A DNA stretch of 64,000 bases from Ascidia mentula (Eukaryota; Chordata; Ascidiacea; Phlebobranchia; Ascidiidae): NCBI GenBank assembly GCA_947561715.1, contig OX387201.1, positions 1,010,001-1,074,000 of the forward strand, given 5' to 3'. Within the stretch, counting starts at the first letter, position 1. Every line of letters starts with the position of its first letter. The position numbers and the translations under genes are program-made. A model generated the notes under the pieces. It saw only the letters and a program-made list of their open reading frames with translations. It was not told where the DNA came from and did not search any database. Below, one piece after another: positions 37,300-50,363 of the stretch.

Positions 37300-40200
37300 A
37301 TTTAATGTCGTTCGGTTTGGATAGCGTCTTGTCATAATGCCAATTAACTAAAACTAAATTATTGTAGTCTGTCCTAAATAATAACGACTTGTTTATGTTT
37401 GTTACGTCGGGTTACAAACAACAGTGCTGTTTGTTAAACAGGAAACGTAGAAATTTGATCGTTAAATTTTATGGCTATCTTATTTATGGCAGGGCGCTGT
37501 CCGATGTCTGACGACTAGTTCCTGTTTCCAATACAGTTAATTTGTTTTGTCAACATATGGCTAAACCGTATTTGTATATACCCGTGTTCTTCACCAAAAA
37601 CTGTTAAGTTAAAGCTAAGACTTAAACCATTGGTCTAACGTTAGCTTTTCTATAAAACTCAAACTTCTGGCCCCGTGGCGAGCCTTTTGTAGGGCAGCCA
37701 TTCAGTTTTGTAGTTGGTATGTCGTACATCAAAATATTTGTCGAGGTAACGTTAGTGTTGTCACATTGGTATAGCATTGTACAGGTTGGTTGGGGTGTTT
37801 CAATCATCAGTGCTATTTGGGTTGGTGCCATTTGGATATGCAGCGGGGAAATATTAACCTGGACAACGTTATGATGACAATGTTTATACACTTTCGAGTA
37901 ATATTAAGATAAATTCATGAAAACAGTATGATGGAATCACTTCACAATCTGGTTTATTTAAAAAGCCCCAGCTATTCTTCTGATGACTTTCGTATCAAAG
38001 TTTCTTTTTTGGTGTTGTGCTTATGCTGTGTTTCACGTTCGTGAATAGCCTCACTGCGTTGTTAACCAAGTAGCTTGCCTGTTTATCTGTTATAACCGTG
38101 CAGTGTAATCTGCTTTACCGTCGCTTACTCAAAACGATCTGGCCATGTCAATGCATATATATTGCCATTAGTTTCCTGGGGCAATAGTTCGTATAGAATT
38201 ACACTAGATGATGTCGTTGTGTGCGTTTTGTTCAGTATGTAATGGTTGCTAGCACTGTTTTAAAATAACTCGTTTAGTTCTCATGTATATTTTTCGTGTG
38301 TCCTCGATGCTTTTTTTCAATACAAAAAACAACTAATTTTTGTGATTGCTCTACCTCCGTTGCAACAGCTGTCCCGCATACTTTTAAAGATAATGTAGTT
38401 ATTTTGCCAAATCGGACAGTGCGTTTTCCACGCAATTTAGTGCAATTGTTTTTTAAGCAAAATAGAGGCCCCGCATTCTTTTGAAATAGAACCATTTATT
38501 TCCTAGTACTGGCGCTGAATGTGCTGACTGTTTGCATTACAGGTTTTCTGTTACCAGAGGACAAACACCCCCATGTCGTTACAGAGACAAATAACCGAGT
38601 TTTTTGGTGCAATTTTGGCGTGGGCTGATAAACATGCGTCACCAAGTATTAGGCAATATACGTGTGTAGGTATTTGGTCAGATTTAATGTTGGCTCAATG
38701 CCCGTTCTACACTGGTCATGCTGCGGGAAGAAATTTCCAGGAATGCTTGACAATTTACCAAGCTTGTCAGAACCAGCACGATGGAGCAAACGGCCGTGAC
38801 AATTTTCCGTGCATTGTACAAACTCACGACGCTCATCAGCATTCCAGTGCCATGGCGATATGTTTGTCATTGCTTGTAGTCATCTCACAACTGGCACTAT
38901 GTCATCACTATGCGTATTGACTAATGAGTGATTGACGTACTGGGATGGGTAATTGTCACAAAGAAAATCATCTGGGATTGTAAACGTCACGGCATAGTGT
39001 CAAAAACAATACAATATTCAATCTTAGTGGGAAAGAATCCATTTTCCTAAAACCTGCCACAATTGTTGGCGAACCAAAACTCACGTGTTGCCACACAAAC
39101 CTCGAACAATGGACAGTAAAAGTTTATTACGAGACTGTGTGTGGGTGGATTTAATAATACTATGCGTGGTAAGGTTGCTGGGTACTTTTTGCTGTAGAAT
39201 GGTAAATGCATATCAAAAAAGCCCCATTGAAAGAGGAACTTGTGCTTTCTTGCACGTGACAAACAATAGCATGATGGCATATTGATGTCAAACCGCCACA
39301 CTGGTTTAATGCCATTTGCAGAATACTTCCAGCCACTGGTCAAAGCTAAAAAAACGTTTACCGTACTTACCATAAACGCACAAAAGGTTATCTCAGTACA
39401 CTCAAGCAATTGTTGCTCAGCGACATGAGCTTATCCTGTGTAAGGAGCTTAGATTTGTTTTAATTATTAATATTTTGGCACCAAATACCCTTTGCGCAGA
39501 AGCATAACCACTAATTGACTTAAATGACGAAACAGCATGTGTTGTTACGTAATCATTGTTACGCAACATCTGCAATTGGTCAATATTTATGCACAAACGG
39601 CGTGGTGTCGGCGCGCCACAGTTTTCTGTTATTACCTTGAAGTGATTTCAAGGACGCCAGGCTAAATGACCATGTATGACCTGGAATAACCCCAAATGCT
39701 CGTGACGCAATTCGCATCTTTCTGGTAAAGGAGGTCATACGACCAGAGGTCTTGAAAGTTGTTTGCAGTACATTCACTTTGGATATTTGTTTGTGAGGAA
39801 ACAGAGGCTATAGTTTATCATAACAGCGCATTTGGCTAAAATTACCCCGAACAACAAAACGTGATCGCTAGAATTTCCCCGATCAATTGTACCAAAAAAT
39901 TTGAACCCGCAAAAATACAGCTCTGTAGCGGCCTCCAACGGACAAAAAATGCAAGTACACTATACGCTAGTGACACCACCAAATGCAAAAATTTGAAAAT
40001 CGTTTCCATAAATGAAATTCATTAAAACATTGTTTTTCGTGTGACCTGTACCGTGTTTCTATGCTCAGGAAACCACTGACTTAAAGCGTAACCCTGTGTC
40101 AAGTTGCGCTGGTGCTTTATAAAAGCGTTTTGTAGTTGAACATCCCAGAGACCAGTGCTCCACAATCGGTAAGCATCGACACTTCAGAGACAATGCAAGG

Positions 40201-41654
40201 CATGTACCGATGTAAATAGAATCGGACAACTTCAAAAAACAAACGGTTTAAATTACCTTTTGACGTTACCAGAATTGGACAATTTGCTTTGGCTTGTCCA
40301 TTCTGTCCGCTTTCGTTCCAGATCGCTGTGAAAATCATTACGGTCTAAATCATAAGTTGCTGCAATAATAACGCATGAATGCCGTTTTTTAAAATAAGAA
40401 TAATTAGGTTTAAATTAAGAGAATTAAGAACAGACGATTCATGATTATTTATAATATTTTGTGCCAAATCTGTTACTGAGTCTCCGTTAGCCATAGAAAC
40501 AACGGGCGAATCGAAAAAAAAAAAAACTTTCATATATTGCCAACAAAGTAGAAATAAGAAATAATTGGTTGGTCTTCACAATCCCTTAACTCCCAATAAC
40601 AAACAATAACATTTATTTTTGGAACACAAATTGTCGTCAAGAAGTGGTTGGAAAGTTTTGATAACGTTCACTACTAGGTATGTCGGTAGTCGTCACATGT
40701 TTTGCCTCTTTCAATTACTGCGGTCATATCAGCTACGTCATGAAATTACCAGTTTCCCGATAGCCAAGTTCGACCGAGACTTAAGAGAAAAACACTTGAG
40801 CTGCAACGAGGTTATCGCAGACTCGCGCTCAAAGCTGCATTTCTATAATCGGTAATTTCTCCTCGTACAAAATACCAGTCAAGATGGTTTGAGTCTACCA
40901 ATGGCGCAAACAGATATTTATGTTTTTTACATATTTATAAGTAAAGATTATCAGTACACCTACAAATAAAATAATTAATATGTAGCATATTTAAGCTTAA
41001 TCAATTTTAATTTTTGAGTTTTTGCGAATATTAATATGCCAAATAAACAATTAGGAACAACTAAACCGCTTTCAAAAACTGTTTGCTTCATAAAACAATT
41101 CATTTTTTTAACTTATAATAAAGACTGCAAATTTTTGTGAGGAAATTCCGAATTAAGGTTTAAACCAATATAGGCCTACTTGTTTTTTCCAGGAAAGTGC
41201 TGTGTAATACCTTGCCTTTTTAAAACTCGAACGTCAGTCAGTTCTACTAACAACTAGGACTTCTTAATTTACTTTGAGAGCGAAAAAAACGGTATTTTTG
41301 TCCCCATCCTTCCCACCGCAGCACGTTTATCACTTAAACGTTTATTACAAACCTATAAGAGGCCGTTGGTTATTCTTCCCGCTGAAATATTTATAACTTT
41401 TGTCAAATCATTTCGATGACGTCAACGCTAATTGGTGTTTGCAGCGCTCAAGAAAAATCCCCGCTCACCAGCAACCGCCCAGGTATGACCGGCAGAAGCA
41501 AAACAAGCCGGCGGAATTACCGGCTTCGTACGTTTTCCAGTTAGCAGAATTTCTTCTGCGAAGCGTTTGTGTCAAACCGAGCCTCCAGGCCGATATCTTT
41601 AATTTTTTAGAACATTAAATTTTTCCATCGCGGCCGCGGGCGTTGCGAAGATTG
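37300..41654. other. Intergenic DNA, no supportable gene
   Basis: About 4.4 kb between the TMEM86-like stop codon and the promoter of the WxxW/EGF gene. Open frames reach at most about 120 codons and show no family match, no splice-consistent neighbours and no coding bias that I can see. It should contain the TMEM86 3' UTR and upstream control of the next gene. Confidence 0.5.
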
Positions 41655-41663
41655 CATAAAAGG
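41655..41663 (+). promoter_or_regulatory. TATA-like box of the WxxW/EGF gene
   Basis: CATAAAAGG lies 53 bases before the ATG at 41708. A start site about 30 bases downstream would give a leader of some 20-25 bases, which is plausible for a highly expressed secreted product. No other core element is obvious. Confidence 0.45.
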
Positions 41664-41707
41664 GCGATCCGGCATTCGAGAAACAACTACAATCGAACAG
41701 TTGAACA

Positions 41708-44700
41708 ATGGGTAAAGAACTCAAGCTACTTCTTCTGATTTCTGCGGCGGCTACAACTGCATATGCAGGTTTGTATTTATTGTAAATTGCTGCTAAAAAT
41801 TTCTTGCTTGAAAATGTTGTGTTGTAAGATGGTCTGAGTTTAATAAACACAACTTCAACTGATTTGAAAAATTCTTAACTTAAAAAGTTATTCTTAGTTT
41901 TCGAATATGACAGGGATTGCTTTGGGTTTTTCCCTTCATAGCTACTGTGACCCCAACCACGCATTATCCTTATAAAAGTTTTTGTTCTAACCCTAATTTT
42001 GCAAAAACCGCATCATCCACTCTCGATGAAGGTCGTTTCGCCTCCAGTGTTTGAGGAAAACATAAAAACTAATGTTTTGTCCCATTTCCTGCACAGTGGC
42101 CATGCCGCGTTGCGATGGGCTCGGGTACAAATGGACCCAATATTTTGACGTCGACAACCCCACGGGAACTTGCGACTGCGAAACCCACGCGAAAATCACG
42201 GCCCAGTTCCCGAAGCTGATTTGCGCGAACCCCACGGCTGTTGATGCACGGGTGAAGAATATCAAGCTCGACTATCGGCTCACGGGGCAGAAGCTCTCAG
42301 TGAACAAGGGGGATGAGAAAGGCCTCCGGTGCCTGAACAAGGACAATTCGGGCGGTTGCCATGATTACGAGATTCGGTTCTGTTGCGGTAAGAATTTGTT
42401 GGTTGTTTTAATTAATGTGACACGGTATATGCGTAAGCGATGCGACAAAAAGACTGGGTAAATGTTACATGGGATTGCAGCAAACACGACTAATGTGTGA
42501 CGTGCATGCAGCGTTTTTGTGGAAGCAAATTAGGCAATGATGATTTCAGGTCACACAGTGCACTGTTTGCAGCACAATAACGTTTATAATCGGATTGCAA
42601 CGGAATATTTTGGCTCATTTTCTTGCAAATAAAACTCTTAGCAACGATCGAATAAAAAAACTGCCTTGTTGCCAAACTGCGATATTACATCTTCTTACCG
42701 GCGAAACTAATTGTTTATTTTTGATCTACACAGATTACGACGAATGCCAGGACAACCCGTGTAACCAACACGCAACTTGCCGTAACACAGTTGGAAGCTA
42801 CACTTGTACTTGCAAAAGAGGCTACACTGGAGATGGTTACCATTGTGAAGGTGGGACGTTTACAGTGAGAGTTAAAATTATACAGAACGAATGTTAACTG
42901 AACACAAAAATATGTCGCTTGTCAAAAAAATACGTTGCATATGCACCAGTTGCAATATTATGTCAAAAAACAAGCAAAATTCCGGTAATAAATCCAGAAA
43001 AGCAAAATTCTGCTGGACTTGTATTCATTTACTCACTTTGCAACTGATATTATTACCGGTTATTGGTTTTTCCTTTCAAGGAAAAATGTAATTGTTACAA
43101 AAGACACTAAACTTATTCGAGTCACAACTATATGTAAACGACCCATATTAATTTATTAAGTTGCCCCTCGCGTCTGCCCGGGCGGGTTCCAGTGGACCAG
43201 ATTCTACAACCGTGACAAACCAACCGCGAAATGCGACTGTGAAAAACTTGACGATCTCCGCCGGGAAAATCCGGGACAAATTTGCGCGAACCCGCTGGTC
43301 GTGGACGCACGGTTGGCGAAAAACAACATAGACTACAGGTTGGTCGGTCAGACGGTCACAATCGGCGGTGGAAGCGCAAACGGGTTCCAATGTTACAATG
43401 CCAAAAATCCTGGCGGTTGTCTCGACTACAAAGCTCGGTTCTGCTGCGGTAAGTTGTTATTCGGATCATAATTTAAATCAAATTATATAATAAACCGCGT
43501 CAGTCTAGTGACACTGAACTGTAGTTACCAAACCAGCAAAGTACGTTAAAAATACTGATTAAAAAATCAGTCTTTTTAACAGTGCGTTACCCAAAAAGTA
43601 CAATTCAGTTTAAACCAGACAAGAGCAATTCGCGTCCCTCGGGCCGAATCTGGTCCGTTTAGTCTTTTTCTGGCCCACTAAGAGTTTGTATAAACAAGGG
43701 TGGCCTTTGGAGTATAGTTTGTAACACATTTTTGCTGTTCGGTCATAGTATTTAGTTAGTGTTGTTGAACAAACGGTTATAACATGCCTGCATTTTCCCG
43801 CAGATGTGAACGAATGCGCAAGTTCACCTTGCCACGCAAGAGCAACATGCACAAACACACCGGGAAGTTTCAAATGCAGATGTCTACCCGGTTTTGTCGG
43901 AGATGGTTTCACCTGTTGTAAGTATTACCAGAGTGTTGGCTTTTGTTTGTAAAAGTATCGCCTATATCAGGGTTTTTCAAACAACGTAAAAGCTTCTTCA
44001 ATTAACAACAAGTTAAGAAATATTTCGTAAAGCCGCTAATATGAGGAAGTAATATATACTATAGACTGAGTTTTTTTTTGTTTTACAAGTTGTATTTTCC
44101 CACTTTAATTCTTACTGTATAGTGCTAATTTTAAAAACAGTCGACCTGAAAATTTCCATTGTGTTGTACCATTACAGTGATTTTACCACTAGCCTATATA
44201 TCGAACAGTAAGCGTTACAATCACTCACTTGTTACCAGTGATGGAATCGCTTAGGCAACTTTTCATAAAGTACAAAGGCTAAAAAATATTTAAAAATAAT
44301 TAAGCATTACAGAACTATTGCTGTACGTGCAACCCTGCATGGTATTCGTAAACTATATGCACCTGATTACAACTTTATATTCACTTACATTCGACTCTTG
44401 TGTTCAGACCCCGAACCTGTTTGCCCGTCTGGATTCAGTTGGACAAACTTTTACGACCGGGACAACCCAACTGCTTCGGGAGACATTGAGACCCTTTCCC
44501 ACCTAAGACAAGAAAATCCAGGACAGATTTGTGAGAACCCAAGGTCGATCAAGGTCAGAAGAATTTCCAACAAAGTTGATTATCGAGTTGTGGGACAAAC
44601 AGTCGAGGCTAGCGCGAGGGAAGGATTCGCATGCAGAAACAACGTCAATAATCCAAACTGCTACGACTACGAAATAAGATTCTGCTGCGGTAAGTTTTTC

Positions 44701-47700
44701 CGTAAACTTTAAGGGTTTCAAATGAACTTCAAAATTTGTTCTTTCATGAAAAAAACACAGTATGAATCACACAAGATATAAAAGAGTTTCCATTCAAATC
44801 AAACACTGAACACAGGGCTCATTCTTTAACGACAGTGCCCATTGTTTAAAAGAAAGTGCCTATTGTTTTTATTATTGTAGTTCAAAGAAAACAAACAACA
44901 TAACACACTTTACCTGGTGAAATTGAAAATTTTTCTGTCCCAAACTGGGCGAATATTCAAATTGTTTTGTTGTTTTTAGATATAAATGAGTGTGCTTCAT
45001 CACCATGCGATTCCAATGCTCAATGCACGAACACGCCTGGCAGTTTCACATGCCAATGCAACCCTGGGTATACCGGGAATGGCTTTAAATGCTGTAAGTT
45101 ATATACTTAAAGTTGAATCCTTGTATTTAGTTTACAGCACTAGCAACAATAATAGGACTAAGATAACATGATTAAATTAAATTTTATGTTAAATTAAAGT
45201 CAGACGACCTACAAATAAATGTTGCAGAAATAGTGACTTTTTGAAATTGAGACGCAATATTTAAGAATTATCTTCTTGGAAGTACATGAATTGTTATATT
45301 CCTTTACATTGAAAATCTTTATCTCATGTATATTTGTAGTCCGAATTCCAACATGTCCAACTGGCCACAAATGGACAGATTTCTTTGATCGAGATAACCC
45401 GACCGCAAGTTGTGACTGCGAACAGTTCACAGAACTGAGGAAAGAGAACCCGGGGAAGATTTGTGACAATCCCAACTCCATCGACGTTCGATTAGTTTCG
45501 AATAACAATGATTACAGGCGCGCTGGACAGAATGTGATTGCTGGTACCAAAGCAGAAAAAGGATTCCAGTGTCGTAACAACGTCAACAAACCGAAATGTC
45601 TCGATTACAAAATTCGCTTCTGCTGCGGTTCGTTCACATTCTGATTAGATTTAATTGTTTTTTTAGGTGTTAACACACTAACGCCTACTTTAATTTTAAA
45701 CCTTAATTTTTTTGTAACATTTTGTGCACTTTAATTTAAATTTATTTTATAATTATTGAAATCATATTTTGCCCGAGTGTTATCATACTGAAACCCACCG
45801 TTTTTTATTTGTTAACATTTTTAACCTTTTGTTATTTATAATCGTTTTTTTTTCTACTTTCTTTTTTATTAAACTTGAACTTCAGACAGTAACCCAATGA
45901 ATCTTGTACCACAGACGTCAACGAATGTTTAAGAAAACCTTGTCACGCCAACGCGAGATGCACAAACACACCAGGAAGTTTCAGATGTCAATGCAAACCC
46001 GGTTTCATAGGGAACGGTTTCAGATGTGGTGAGTTTGGTTTGCACATAATCCATAGAGTTTACTGAAGTGACCATCATGTTGTCAACGATCCCAAACGAG
46101 TTGACAAACCCTGCAAACATTTTTAATAGTTCGTCGTTTTTAAAATTAATGGTTTCTATTTGAACGAAAAAACCTTATGATTAAATTTCAATTAGAGAAT
46201 CATTACCATCTCACAAAACATTTAAGAGATTTCAAAATCCGTCGCCGAACAACAAGTTTTGTATCCACCTCCCGAAACGATATTATCATATCCAAAATGT
46301 TTTTTTTTTGCATACCACGACTTAGTTTCATCGTTTTGTTGCAGTTCCTGTACCCGTGTGTTCGCATGGCTACAAATGGACCGAGTTCTTTGACCGGGAC
46401 AACGGCGGAGGCACGGGTGACATCGAATCATTTCCTCTTTTGAGAAGCGAAAATCCAGGGAAAATCTGTGCCAACCCGACTGGTATACACGCACGACGAG
46501 TGTCGAACAGAGCAGATTACCGACTAACAGGTCAACGTATAACTGCGGCGACCTCCGCTGAGAAGGGTCTTGTGTGTAGGAACAGCATCAACAATCCAGA
46601 TTGTTACGATTACGAGATCCGATTCTGCTGTGGTGAGTTTCATAAAAAGTATTTGCATCGGAGTTTTGAAACAATTTTTTTTTGAAAACCCGAATGGTTT
46701 GAAGTTCAATTGAATATCAACATACAGAAAGTTTAAAGAGGTTAAACAATCCTTTTTTAAAATTTATTTTTCACCAAAGCTAATGAAACTGTTAGGTCGA
46801 AGCAGTGGCCCTGACTGCAGCTCACTGATCAAATAAATAATTATGTTTAACATGCTATATCATTAGTATACTAATCAATTAGGCGTGCTTGTTCTTTCGC
46901 CATATAAATTCCCAAACTCACCGATTGTTTATCGCTCAGATATTGACGAATGTGCGTCGAGCCCGTGTCACGTGAATGCAAAATGTACAAACCTCCCAGG
47001 AAGCTACAAGTGTGAATGTAATGACGGTTTCATTGGAAACGGTTTCGCATGTGGTAAGTGCAGTTTGCAACACCTACCTACAAGATACCGCTTAATTTGT
47101 TGCAAGTTACATCTGTTTGTTGGACATTCTTCCATTTACACAATTTTTTTAGTAAATACAATTGGTATATTTTATTTACTAATCATATTATTATTGCTAA
47201 TAATATATTATTGTTATAAAATTTACATTGTTTTCAACGCTTTAACACCATGTTCTTTATTTTTCATTTCATCGGTATTTTTTTGTGTTGCTTTGAAAGT
47301 TTATTGTAAATCATTTTAATGTCAGCCGGCTTACAAACGTACGCAGAAATCTCAAAACCTCAAACTAAAAAAAAACATTTTTTATGCAGTTACGAAACCT
47401 ACGTGCAACTTCCGTGGGCACAGATGGACGTCCTTCTATGATAGGGACGACCCGACCGGCGTCTGCGACTGCGAGAGGTTCAGTGAACTGAGGAAAGAAC
47501 ACAAAGGAATTTGTGCCAAACCAAAGGCCATACATGCTAGGGTCAAGGTCAGTGAGGTCGATTACAGACTTGCCGGGCAGAGGGTGACGGCTTACACAGC
47601 TGAAGAAAAGGGATTAGTCTGCTTGAACGACCAGAACCCAGGAAAATGCCACGACTACGAGATTCGATTCTGTTGTCGTAAGTTCTTGTTTTAAAACTAC

Positions 47701-47990
47701 GACAATATTAGCTTATTTCTTGCTAGCACAATAAAATCTTCTGGATAATGATTGGCGGCCGGCGTCGCAAATTTGCAAGTGTTATCACTTGTGCGTTTCA
47801 AGAAACCAAATTAACGCCAGTCCTGCTTCATAATGTCATAGCCAAAACGTGTTAAACAGAGTATATACCGTGAAGACTATATCCAGTACCACACAATATG
47901 CCGCATGCTTTTGTTTTGAAAATCCATACGGTGCCGAAGAAACTAAACCCAGTTAATTTTGTATTTACAGCATACTTTCCATTCGGTTGA
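41708..47990 (+). CDS. Secreted protein with six WxxW-type domains alternating with five EGF domains (13 exons)
   Basis: Exons: 41708-41768, 42097-42387, 42734-42850, 43161-43448, 43804-43917, 44408-44689, 44980-45093, 45340-45627, 45915-46028, 46345-46632, 46940-47053, 47390-47677, 47971-47990; 792 residues. A signal peptide ([20 protein letters not shown]) is followed by six repeats of about 95 residues (pattern [12 protein letters not shown]...CDCE...ICANP...DYR..GQ...GL.C.N....C.DYEIRFCC) separated by five EGF modules of the calcium-binding type (D-[IVY]-[ND]-E-C). The large repeat matches the WxxW domain of gel-forming mucins, FCGBP and CILP (W-x-x-F/W-FDxDxP, GL.C, C.(D/N)YE.RF.C). Every internal intron is phase 1, one domain per exon, as in shuffled modules. 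The last exon adds only PYFPFG. It is probably an extracellular matrix or mucus protein; no membrane anchor is seen. A TATA-like box precedes it. Confidence 0.9.
46793..46845 (+). repeat. Inverted-repeat element family A, fragment
   Basis: TAGGTCGAAGCAGTGGCC followed by CTGACTGCAGCTCACTGATC, matching the right half of the family A element. It lies in an intron of the WxxW/EGF gene. Confidence 0.45.
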
Positions 47991-48886
47991 GAATAACACC
48001 CTTGGCGTGGACCAACAGCACGACATACGACTTGGATACTTTACATGATTCCAACTTACACCATATCTTTAAGTTCCTGTTCTTGTAAATACAAATGCAC
48101 CTGCTCGTAACGTTACGTTGTATTTGTTGAGTCATGGTCGAATTGTCAGCAGAATATCTCGCAGTCACCTTGAAGTCAGGGCAAAGATAATCTGCTCGTT
48201 TACGAAGATCCGCATTTGCATGAAATAGGTGAAAAAATACCGCAGGTTTAGTCAAAATGACGCCTTTATGACGACATAGTCGGCCACTGAAATTATGCTT
48301 GGTTGAGGAAATTACGCCTTGATAAAAGTCTCTGGACCTCATTCCTAAACTTTTTTTTACAGAATTCACTGAACCAATTGTCCATTTATTTGCGACTTCT
48401 ACTGCGAGTTTAAACTAAAAGCACAGAAAAGGTTTCTCTTTGCAAGTTAAGATTAACATTTGTTGGAGTAAAAGGTTTTGAAGTTACAAAGGGCGAGGGG
48501 GTGCTTTCTAGTTGGAATTAAAGATTTGATCTTAGATTACATAAAGTTTAAACTTAGAAGAAGATGTTGACAAAAGAGTGGGGGGAAGGTATTGAAGCAG
48601 CAACCACACTAAAAAACTACGCAGTCTGGTCTGTGTTTAGTTTATAACCTACACTGAAAAGTTATTTTAACGTATCGAGTATAGCTTGTCGGTTAGATAG
48701 AAATAATATTACTCTGTTAACCTTCTCATCGTTTATATTTGTCAGCAAACCTTTGTGTTCGCTTCTGCCAAAATCTTACGGTTTATTACGTTATGTTTTT
48801 TACTTATTTATTTTAATCTGTGTACAAAGGTAGCTTAAAGCTAATTTCTACTACTGTTACTAAAACCTACATAGCAGCCTGTGTGT
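47991..48886. other. Convergent intergenic region, no gene
   Basis: About 0.9 kb between the converging stop codons of the WxxW/EGF gene (+) and the cystine-knot gene (-). It should hold both 3' UTRs and polyadenylation sites. A 134-codon open frame on the - strand (47965-48369) overlaps the last exon of the + gene and shows no family features. Confidence 0.6.
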
Positions 48887-50363
48887 TTAGAACACGAAGA
48901 TAGGAGCGCATGCACTTGGAATGTAAACGAACTCCAGTTCGATCTCAATCTTTCCGTCGATTTTCTTCACCGTCACAGCTCTCTGGCGTGTGTACCTTTG
49001 CTGACACCTAGCGGATATTGTTTGAGTTAATCTGAGTTCTTTAGGTGCTTATGGTTGTCATGTTACAAGTTCTTACAACAGTTTGTCGCCAACGCTGTTT
49101 GCATGTTATTCATGTGAAAACTAAATTTATGATTACAAAAATACTTAAGTAGCAGACGGCGACCTTAAGAAAACAAAACAAATTCCGTCTAATGGCATCG
49201 TCAGTTTCTGTCTTATTCAAATGTATTTGAGCTTTGCCAGATTTTGGATATTTTTGGACATGTAAAAAAATTTTTGGACAACTCTCAGTCATCACCGAGC
49301 AGTACAGACTGTTTCCGATAATTTTAATGACATTTTTTTTGTTCCCAATGAAGCACTGCCATTACTTCTGACACAAAAATCGTAGAACTTACTGCATTTT
49401 GGCTCCTGAGCATTCGTTCATATCAGTGCAAGTTGTCGTGTAAAACCACTGGAAGCGCGAATCATGGTGGAACAATTCGACTTCCTCATCAGAATCCTCG
49501 TAACGTCGAGCACGTGTCAGTGCTTTACGTTCAGTGACCTCATCACAGATGTTTCTTTCCTCTGGACAAGGTAAGTTTAAGTTAATTATGTTAAACTACT
49601 AAACGTCAACAGTGTCCCAAAGATGTAGGATAAGTTTCAACTAGGGGCTTGAAAGTAAAAAAAATCTTACCCGAATGATTGAATTTACACGAAAAAATAC
49701 TACAGAAGGCGATATTTTTAAGTAAGTGAATAAATTTATTAAATTCGAGTTTCTCACAACTATTTGGGACACACAAACAATTGAATTCTCACCGGAACGG
49801 CGTAATGGTAAGAATAGTTTATCAGATTGTTTCGGATTGTTCCGGCTCCTATTCTACCGCTGGTTTAAGTAATTATAACGAATATTAAACCACTTGGACG
49901 ATACATGTGTATCTGAATTTTTGTAATAAATGAGCCAGAACGTTCCACCGGTTCGGTTTGGCAACTTGGTTTTTGCAGTGGATGATCCACTTAATTACTA
50001 AATACGCGTTAAGGTTATATGGGGTGCTTTACCATAGCTAACAGAACGTTTCGATCGCGATAAGAGTTGAGCTAACAGTTGGTCCAGATGGTTGCTCGGG
50101 CTGTTCATACGATCCAAGATAAGCTCTCTTTCCGCTGAAGGAATCCTGTTCAAAAGTTCGCCGAAGGGATTGGGAACGGTTTCATCCAATTCGCTACTGG
50201 AAGATTCGAACGACCCAACACTGAAGCTTTCTTCTTTGTAAGTTGCCGGGATTTCGATAGGCAGGAACAGAAGTGCGCTGTGTGATGTAAGAGTTACAAT
50301 GATAAAACAATAAAAAACAATTCTTGTGAATTCGTAAGCTTTTTTAAAAAGGAACCAAAACAT
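48887..50363 (-). CDS. Prepro neurotrophin/Spatzle-like cystine-knot growth factor (3 exons)
   Basis: Exons: 50033-50363, 49393-49561, 48887-49007 (stop TAA); 206 residues. Residues 1-30 form a good signal peptide (hydrophobic IVFYCFIIVTLT, then SHSA). Residues 31-106 are an acidic, Ser-rich pro-region ending in RSKR (103-106), a furin-type site. The mature part is 100 residues with Cys at 116, 155, 161, 168 and 200. Family-like marks: NICDEV at the start (cf. VCDSV in NGF), FQWFYTTTC, CSGAKMQCQQRY and EFVYIPSACAP at the end (Spatzle proteins end with a similar IPS.C). The neurotrophin knot normally has six Cys; here the last one is missing (SACAP instead of C-x-C). Spatzle and neurotrophins are secreted dimeric ligands of Toll or Trk/p75 receptors. 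Which group it belongs to is undecided. Alternative: exon 1 starts at 50277 and is spliced onto the upstream EGF gene. Confidence 0.68.

Noticed and set aside
38573..38920. A 115-codon + strand open frame in the intergenic region
   Set aside because: No recognisable family, no signal peptide or splice partner, and length within chance for about 4 kb of DNA. Not listed as a gene.
46885..47319. A 144-codon + strand frame containing an EGF module
   Set aside because: Only 46940-47053 is the EGF exon; the rest is intron on both sides.
47965..48369. A 134-codon - strand open frame after the WxxW/EGF gene
   Set aside because: Overlaps the terminal exon of the opposite gene and has no family features or splice context.
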